Assembly: GCA_910589075.1 (NCBI GenBank)
Contig: CAJUSK010000012.1
Location: forward strand, 124,001-188,000
DNA from: an uncultured Lachnospiraceae bacterium
GTDB lineage: Bacteria > Bacillota > Clostridia > Lachnospirales > Lachnospiraceae
DNA length: 64,000 bases
Direction: 5' to 3'
Shown piece after piece: positions 58,885-64,000 of the stretch. The translations under genes and the position numbers were made by a program. The notes below the pieces were generated by a model. The model was not told the DNA's origin. It did no database searches and saw only the letters and a program-made list of their open reading frames with translations. Position 1 is the stretch's first letter. Each line of letters begins with the position of its first letter.

Positions 58885-59647
58885 AAAACTCTACCACAAT
58901 ATTGCATTTACCCTTTCTTGTCATATGACTCAGGCCATGGTACACAAATTTCCCGTGTCCCCGCACAGAGATAATATCCCCTTTCCGTGGCGTGCAGCTC
59001 GCCTGTTCCTGTAAGCGCCCGTTGACAGACACTCTCTTCTCCCGAAACAGCAGCGTGCTCTTTTCCCTGGACAATCCCATGGCTCTGGCAATCACTCCGT
59101 CCAGCCGTTCTGAAGACACCTGATATTCACGGCGTTCCAGACAGGGCTGCGGCGGCTTTATCTCCTCCCCGCACAATCCGCAGGTCACACTGGTATGCTT
59201 GATTTTCACCAGATGTTCCATGATATAAGGCGCAATCCGCTCCACACAGTACAGATAAGCCCCGGACGCCTCTGTCACAATGTCCCCCAGCGTACTTCTC
59301 TCAATTCCCAGATGCATACAGGCCCCCAGAAAATCTCTGTGGGTCAGCCTGTCGGCAAATTTTTCCGAAAGAGGACGGATATACAGACAGACAATGGGAA
59401 AGGGCAGATCATACCCCAGCATCTCTTCACTACCAAACCGTACCATCTGCCGCTCACTGCAGACGCCTCCTCCGTACACCCGGCTGGGCACATGAGACAG
59501 CTCCCGTTCCATCCCATAGAAAACATCCAGTTCTGCCATACCGAGAAAATCGGTAAAGCAATACACATTCTGCATATAACATTTGTCCGCCAGTTCACGG
59601 AACCGTTTTTTCATCTGCTGTAATTCTTTTTCACTCTCTGCGCTCAT
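58877..59647 (-). CDS. ylmH: YlmH-family RNA-binding protein with S4 domain
   Basis: 256 aa. Residues 1-165: YlmH/RqcP2 N-terminal fold (LADKCYMQNVYCFTDFLGMAE, YIRPLSEKFADRLTHRDFLGACMHLGIERSTLGDI). Residues 180-245: S4 RNA-binding domain (SSERLDGVIARAMGLSREKSTLLFREKRVSVNGRLQEQASCTPRKGDIISVRGHGKF). Members help rescue stalled ribosomes and sit near cell-division genes in other Firmicutes; here it is next to metal-chaperone genes. CXXC-like Cys pair (CGLCGEE) may bind metal. Confidence 0.92.
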   Translation of the reverse strand: MSAESEKELQQMKKRFRELADKCYMQNVYCFTDFLGMAELDVFYGMERELSHVPSRVYGGGVCSERQMVRFGSEEMLGYDLPFPIVCLYIRPLSEKFADRLTHRDFLGACMHLGIERSTLGDIVTEASGAYLYCVERIAPYIMEHLVKIKHTSVTCGLCGEEIKPPQPCLERREYQVSSERLDGVIARAMGLSREKSTLLFREKRVSVNGRLQEQASCTPRKGDIISVRGHGKFVYHGLSHMTRKGKCNIVVEFYV

Positions 59648-59676
59648 GGCAATCCGCCCCTTTTATCTCCTGTGGT

Positions 59677-60612
59677 TCACATTCGGGAAAAGTCAATAAT
59701 TTCCTCATCCGGCGCCTGACAGGGTTTGACGGAGACAGCGTGCAGCACCGGCCCCTCTCCGCCATAATCCGCCCAGTATTCCCGATGCATCACGGCACGG
59801 ACCCGGACCCAGTCCCGCTCCCGCAGCGCCCTGGCGCCGTCATATTCACAGGCAAAGCCTAAAAAGGCCATATCATCAACGCAACAGGTCATGGCCATCC
59901 TGCCCGGCACAAAATAATCCCCGGGGAACCCTTTGGGTTTTAATACCATGGCGGTAAAAACCAGCTCCTTGCCTTCATACCGCTCTCCATGGTCCAGGGC
60001 ATCCAGATAAAATATGCCATACCCCGTATTATCCAGTTCCAGCGTATCCTGCTTCAGGTCATAGGGCAGTTCGTCCTCCATGATGGAATTCACTTCCCCA
60101 TTGGCATCCTCAAAAATAATTTCCGCCTGCTGATTGATTGCTTTCACATTCCGCTTATAACTGCTCAGATCCTGAATCCCGTCACAGCGATTGAAAATAA
60201 TCATATCAGAAGCCCGCAGCATTTCCGCCAGCAGCGACTTCATATTGGCAAAGTACATGACAAAGGTGGAAGCGTCAATGGTGGTGATCTGCTGCTCAAT
60301 CTGCCAGTTCGCAGGCAGTTTCATCTCTTTGAAGTTCCACATGCCATTGTACTCGATGATGATCCGCTCCGGACGGTGCTTCTTCTCAAGAGCCGTCAGA
60401 TATTCCGCCGTAAAATCCTCTTCTTCCTCAATCACTTCCAGAATGGTGCGGCTGCTCTTTAACAGTTTCTGATCAAATTCAACTTCCCCTTCCTCACAGA
60501 GAATCAACAACGTCTTCTCCCTGATCCGAAAATAGGGCTGTTCCAATGTATAACGGATAAATTCCGACTTCCCGCTTTCCAGGAAACCATTTATCATATA
60601 AACAGTTTTCAT
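59677..60612 (-). CDS. CobW-like GTPase fused to a DUF1980/YcgQ-like C-terminus
   Basis: 311 aa. Residues 1-200: P47K GTPase (MKTVYMINGFLESGKSEF as Walker A, IIEYNGMW, and the NKxD-like FNRCDGIQD). The CxCC metal motif of CobW chaperones is absent. Residues 215-311 (LVFTAMVLKPKGFPGDYFVPGRMAMTCCVDDMAFLGFACEYD) match the C-terminal part of DUF1980/YcgQ proteins, with the MTCC motif in place. In other Firmicutes the GTPase, a permease and DUF1980 are separate genes; here two are joined. AAGGAG gives the ATG at 60612. Confidence 0.85.
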   Translation of the reverse strand: MKTVYMINGFLESGKSEFIRYTLEQPYFRIREKTLLILCEEGEVEFDQKLLKSSRTILEVIEEEEDFTAEYLTALEKKHRPERIIIEYNGMWNFKEMKLPANWQIEQQITTIDASTFVMYFANMKSLLAEMLRASDMIIFNRCDGIQDLSSYKRNVKAINQQAEIIFEDANGEVNSIMEDELPYDLKQDTLELDNTGYGIFYLDALDHGERYEGKELVFTAMVLKPKGFPGDYFVPGRMAMTCCVDDMAFLGFACEYDGARALRERDWVRVRAVMHREYWADYGGEGPVLHAVSVKPCQAPDEEIIDFSRM

Positions 60613-60664
60613 ACCGACTCCTTTTCCGGCCTCACACAGCCGGCGCCATACAGGTCCTGTGCCT

Positions 60665-61834
60665 CTATTTTGCAAACAATCCCTGCAGCTTATCCTCTTT
60701 CATCTGCGAACCGATCACACAGATCTTTCCTGTCAACTCAGCTCTGCCATCCCTGATATCCGTCTCACCCGGCACATAATCAAAATAGGTCCAGTTCCCG
60801 GATCTGTCCGGCAGCATGCCTTTGGCGCGCAGAATGATACCATACGTATCCTCATCCTCCAGGGCTTTGAGCGCATTGGCAATCTCTTCCTTTGTATAGC
60901 AGGCAGCAGTCTCCTTACCCCAGCTTGTAAAAACTTCATCCGCATGATGATGGTGTTCATGGTCATGACAGCCACAGGTACAGCCCGGCCCGTGGTCGTG
61001 GGTATGATGATGGCCCTCGTGGCCTTCCCCGTGCTCATGGCTGTGGCAATGACCCTCGTGGCCTTCTCCATGCTCATGGCTGTGGCAATGACCTCCGTGG
61101 CCTTCCCCATGCTCATGGTCATGGCAATGACCTCCGTGGCCTTCTCCATGCTCATGGCAATGGCCCTCATGGCCTCCATGCCCTTCCTTATGTTCCTGCT
61201 GTCTGCGGGTTTCTTCCAGCAGCTCCTCCATCCAGTCCCCCGGTTCTTCCATGGCTTTCAGAATCTGCATTCCATCCAGAGACTCCCAGGGTGTGGTAAT
61301 GATGGTGGCTTTTGGATTGTGGGTTCTGACCAGTTCCACCGCCCCGGCCGTCTTTTCCGCACTGATGTTGCCGGTCCGGCTCAGAATCACCAGGCTTGCG
61401 CTGCCAATCTGATTCAGGAAAAACTCCCCGAAGTTCTTTGCATACATTTTACATTTGGAAGCGTCCACCACTGCCACCGCGCTGCTCAGGGCGACTTCCC
61501 CGTCTGTGTGTACATTCTGCACCGCGCGGATCACATCGGATAATTTCCCCACGCCGGAAGGCTCAATCAAAATCCGTTCCGGCCCGTAGGTTTCCAGCAC
61601 TTCCTGCAGAGAAGCGCCAAAATCCCCCACCAGCGAGCAGCAGATGCAGCCGGAATTCATCTCCTTCATTTCCACACCGGATTCCTTCAAAAATCCGCCG
61701 TCGATTCCGATTTCTCCGAACTCATTTTCGATCAGAACCACTTTCGTATCCTGCAGCGCCTCTTTTAACAGCTTCCTGATCAATGTCGTCTTCCCGGCTC
61801 CCAAAAAGCCGGAGATAATATCAATTTTCGTCAT
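60665..61834 (-). CDS. CobW/ZNG-type metal-chaperone GTPase with His-rich arm
   Basis: 389 aa. Walker A GFLGAGKTT (residues 9-17), metal-binding CICC at 63-66, IEPSGVG (Walker B region), a degenerate guanine loop LSRTGNI where canonical members have NKxD, and the CobW C-terminal domain at about 300-389 (GIILRAKGMLPDRSGNWTYFDYVPGE). Residues 215-298 are a His/Gly/Glu-rich insert made of five near repeats of GHCHSHEHGEGHE (13 residues). It should deliver or store Zn2+, Co2+ or Ni2+, perhaps to a tetrapyrrole enzyme. GAGGG gives the ATG at 61834; the upstream protease ends 13 bp into this gene. Confidence 0.92.
   Translation of the reverse strand: MTKIDIISGFLGAGKTTLIRKLLKEALQDTKVVLIENEFGEIGIDGGFLKESGVEMKEMNSGCICCSLVGDFGASLQEVLETYGPERILIEPSGVGKLSDVIRAVQNVHTDGEVALSSAVAVVDASKCKMYAKNFGEFFLNQIGSASLVILSRTGNISAEKTAGAVELVRTHNPKATIITTPWESLDGMQILKAMEEPGDWMEELLEETRRQQEHKEGHGGHEGHCHEHGEGHGGHCHDHEHGEGHGGHCHSHEHGEGHEGHCHSHEHGEGHEGHHHTHDHGPGCTCGCHDHEHHHHADEVFTSWGKETAACYTKEEIANALKALEDEDTYGIILRAKGMLPDRSGNWTYFDYVPGETDIRDGRAELTGKICVIGSQMKEDKLQGLFAK
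60941..61192. repeat. 39-bp coding repeats in the His-rich arm
   Basis: Five imperfect 13-codon units encode the histidine-rich insert of the CobW gene. The copies differ mainly at third positions and in the Cys/Ser/Asp residues, so expansion is fairly recent and the length may vary between strains. Confidence 0.8.
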
Positions 61835-62639
61835 ATGACATCCCTCTTTCACTTACTTGTTCCCATTCATCCAGAATACTTTTCATGGGCAGGCTGGCCG
61901 TTTCATTCTCATGACCGCCGGTAATCATCCCCACACAGTGGCCATGCTCGTCATAAGTGCCGCCGCCGGACATACCGGGCTTTGCCTTACAATAATTATA
62001 CTGCATATGAGAACCAAACTCTTCAAAATAATACCAGGGATCGGCAACCATCCCTTCGGAAATATTACTCGCCACACCATCTGTGGAACCTACCATAAAT
62101 ATACTGCTGCCCTTTTGCAGCTGCTCATTGCAGCCCGCCCGCACAGTCACACAGCGGAGTCTGGCACGGCGCTCATAGGAAAGCTGGCTGATGTCGGCCA
62201 GTACAAACCCCACATCCAGATTGTCTGACAGATAAATCCTTCTGCCGGAAACTTCCGCACCGTTGTAAAGTTTAATGACGGAAAACTCTCCCGCTGCCAG
62301 CTGGTGCCGGTTGGAAGCAATCACCAGGGAATTTTCCCGAATCTCCAGTATAATGCCGCTTCCCAGATAATTTCCCGTCCGCACCTGTACCACGGTGGGC
62401 AGGTTGTTCCGGATCGACTGGGACATATCGCCGTTATAATTTTCTGTCACGTCAAGGAGCCCCAGATGGACCAGCCCCAGCCACTCGTCTTCCGGCGTGG
62501 TAGCCTGTACCAGCGGCCCCATGGATTCGTCTCTGGCACAGACGATACGCACATCGGTAAAAAAGATACCCCACATACACAGAACCAGGCAAACCATCCT
62601 CCCTGCGCCCCATGGCAGGCGCCGCCCTTCTTTATTCAT
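61821..62639 (-). CDS. Secreted trypsin-like serine protease domain
   Basis: 272 aa from the ATG at 62639. Residues 15-37 are a signal or anchor (MVCLVLCMWGIFFTDVRIVC). The catalytic triad is recognisable: His112 (IASNRHQLA), Asp142 (SDNLDVGFVLADI) and Ser224 (GMSGGGTYDEHGH). The fold is trypsin-like without a PDZ tail; the protein is shorter than DegP/HtrA. It starts 7 bp inside the hemB 3' end and overlaps the CobW start, so it belongs to the operon. Its target, presumably extracytoplasmic, is not clear. Ribosome site is weak. Confidence 0.8.
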   Translation of the reverse strand: MNKEGRRLPWGAGRMVCLVLCMWGIFFTDVRIVCARDESMGPLVQATTPEDEWLGLVHLGLLDVTENYNGDMSQSIRNNLPTVVQVRTGNYLGSGIILEIRENSLVIASNRHQLAAGEFSVIKLYNGAEVSGRRIYLSDNLDVGFVLADISQLSYERRARLRCVTVRAGCNEQLQKGSSIFMVGSTDGVASNISEGMVADPWYYFEEFGSHMQYNYCKAKPGMSGGGTYDEHGHCVGMITGGHENETASLPMKSILDEWEQVSERGMSYDEN

Positions 62640-63597
62640 CTTCCAGCCATCCCGCCACATCCAGGGCATGATACGTAATGATTATATCCGCACCGGCCCG
62701 TTTCATGGCCAGCATATTTTCCATGACAATCCGCCGCTCATCAATCCAGCCCTGTGCCGCAGCCGCCTTGACCATGGCATATTCCCCGCTTACATTGTAG
62801 ACTGCCATAGGATAATCAAATCGCTGTGAAGCAGCCCTGAGCACATCCAGATACGCCAGTCCCGGCTTCACCATTAAAATATCGGCGCCCTCCTCAATGT
62901 CGGCCTCCATTTCACGCAGCGCCTCCCTGACATTGGGCGGATCCATCTGATAGGTTTTCCTGTCTCCAAATCCGGGAGCGGAGTGGGCTGCCTCCCGGAA
63001 AGGCCCATAATAGCCTGACGCATATTTGGCACTGTAAGACATAATGGGGATATCCACAAAGCCTGCCGCGTCCAGTCCCCGCCGGATAGCCGCCACCCGC
63101 CCGTCCATCATATCAGAGGGCGCTATCAAATCCGCACCGGCCTTTGCCAGACTCACAGACATCTCTGTCAGCAAAGGCAATGTCTCATCATTGAGAATAT
63201 GGCAGCCATCCACCAGCCCGCAATGCCCATGGGACGTATACTCACAGAGACACACATCAGCGATGACCAGAAATTCAGGATTCTGCTCCTTCAGATAACG
63301 AATGGCCCGCTGTGTAATGCCGTCCCTGGCATATGCCTGGCTTCCCCGTTCATCCTTATGGGCGGGAATACCAAAAATCAACAGGTTCTGAACTCCCCTT
63401 TCTCTGATTTCCTTACAGAGTTCGTCCAGCCTGTCAATGGAATACTGAAAAATCCCCGGCATGGATGCCACCGGATTTTTCATATTCTCTCCCTCTGTCA
63501 CAAATATCGGATACACAAGCTGCTGCCTGTGAATTCTTGTCTCCTGCACCAGGCTTCTCATTGCCCCGCTGCTGCGAAGTCTTCTCATCCTTCTCAT
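62632..63597 (-). CDS. hemB: Porphobilinogen synthase
   Basis: 321 aa. DVCLCEYTSHGHCG is the metal-binding Cys cluster (Zn-type), DMMDGRVAAIR and SYSAKYASGYYGPFREAA carry the Schiff-base Lys, and MVKPGLAYLDVLR with the second Lys follows. It joins two 5-aminolevulinate molecules. The open frame runs to 63690, but ATG 63597 overlaps the hemD stop (ATGA) and has AAAGGA upstream. Zinc dependence fits the adjacent metal-chaperone genes. Confidence 0.97.
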   Translation of the reverse strand: MRRMRRLRSSGAMRSLVQETRIHRQQLVYPIFVTEGENMKNPVASMPGIFQYSIDRLDELCKEIRERGVQNLLIFGIPAHKDERGSQAYARDGITQRAIRYLKEQNPEFLVIADVCLCEYTSHGHCGLVDGCHILNDETLPLLTEMSVSLAKAGADLIAPSDMMDGRVAAIRRGLDAAGFVDIPIMSYSAKYASGYYGPFREAAHSAPGFGDRKTYQMDPPNVREALREMEADIEEGADILMVKPGLAYLDVLRAASQRFDYPMAVYNVSGEYAMVKAAAAQGWIDERRIVMENMLAMKRAGADIIITYHALDVAGWLEDE

Positions 63598-64000
63598 ATA
63601 CGCCCATCCTTTCTGCCTGTGTAATCCGCCAGGATTGCCTCTGCGAGTCCCTCTGCCGTAAAAGTACGCGCCACCTGGCAATGTCTGCATCCGGCCCGCG
63701 CAAGCGCCTCCGCCGTCCTGGTCCCTATGGCAAAAACAGAAATATGTTTAAAAGTCTCCGTTTCAAACATATGAGGATTCTCCCGGCAAAATGCCGCCAC
63801 GCCAAAGCTGCTCGCAAATGTGAGATATGACAATGTTGTCACTTCTTTCATGGGCCTGCACGGCCCCGCCTTCGTCTCATAGGCTTCCACACGCACAACG
63901 GAAATACCCGCTTTCTTCAAGGTCTCTTCCAGAACCGGATTCCCTTCCCTGGCCTGCCAGAGGATTACCCGGTCCCGCCCCTGATCCAGTTGTTCCACAA
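63594..64000 (-). CDS. hemD: Uroporphyrinogen-III synthase, C-terminal part (runs off the window)
   Basis: 134 residues are visible and the frame is open at the window end. VILWQAREGNPVLEETLKKAGISVVRVEAYET, LTFASSFGVAAFC and HISVFAIGTRTAEAL are the HemD blocks. It cyclises hydroxymethylbilane to uroporphyrinogen III. In Clostridia it may be fused to a cobA methyltransferase, which cannot be judged here. Its stop overlaps the hemB start by four bases. Confidence 0.92.
   Translation of the reverse strand, partial: VEQLDQGRDRVILWQAREGNPVLEETLKKAGISVVRVEAYETKAGPCRPMKEVTTLSYLTFASSFGVAAFCRENPHMFETETFKHISVFAIGTRTAEALARAGCRHCQVARTFTAEGLAEAILADYTGRKDGRI

Overview
The window reads as a chromosomal segment of an anaerobic, Gram-positive Clostridia bacterium, most likely a Lachnospiraceae member. 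This is inferred from strong AGGAGG ribosome sites, a CIRCE-controlled groESL, a T-box leader, PRD/PTS regulation, Msm/Raf-type ABC sugar transporters, a folC-folE-HD-folP-folBK operon and a bifunctional PheA. The genus cannot be fixed from sequence alone. No rRNA, tRNA, insertion sequence, prophage or CRISPR array was seen. Most of the window is housekeeping, and most genes lie on the minus strand.

Layout. 1-6 kb: start of a probable cardiolipin synthase, groEL-groES, two Glu-rich lipoproteins, a degenerate GGDEF protein and a cytidylate-kinase-like protein. 6-9.5 kb (plus): ABC-F ATPase, PHP phosphoesterase, Cof-type HAD phosphatase. 9.5-17.3 kb (minus): small unknown, HAD phosphatase, Maf, polyphosphate kinase, Ppx/GppA, a DUF815-type AAA ATPase, PheA. 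18.7-22.8 kb (minus): folate operon. 23-27.4 kb: small membrane protein, MATE exporter, nitroreductase, pyrB-pyrI, bacteriohemerythrin. 27.5-30.7 kb (minus): three-gene ABC importer behind a T-box leader whose base composition argues against tryptophan.

30.8-43.6 kb (minus) is the most unusual region. A PRD regulator, an RDD membrane protein, a lactose/cellobiose-type PTS (EIIA, EIIB, EIIC), a short GrdB-like protein with a CGPC motif, a pair of M42 peptidase homologues (one stripped of most metal ligands), a glycosylasparaginase-like hydrolase, an M20 dipeptidase, a MupG-like (DUF871) protein, CutC and YitT follow one another on one strand. The intergenic spaces carry structured hairpins, including a triple copy of a roughly 90-nt nested hairpin whose arms keep pairing only in minus-strand RNA. 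I propose an import-and-hydrolysis route for a phosphorylated glyco-amino acid, glycopeptide or muropeptide; the substrate is inference.

43.7-50.6 kb: ECF sigma factor with a DUF4179 anti-sigma-like partner, a leucine-rich-repeat-like secreted or anchored protein, a Ca2+/Na+ antiporter, a frameshifted histidine-kinase remnant beside 11-bp-phased direct repeats, and an orphan gene. 50.6-57.1 kb: alpha-galactoside utilisation (AraC regulator, solute-binding protein, two permeases, GH36 alpha-galactosidase). 57.2-64 kb: PHP protein, a PF06541-type membrane protein, YlmH, two CobW-type GTPases (one fused to a DUF1980/YcgQ-like tail, one with a His-rich repeat arm), a trypsin-like protease, hemB and the end of hemD, apparently one tetrapyrrole/metal operon.
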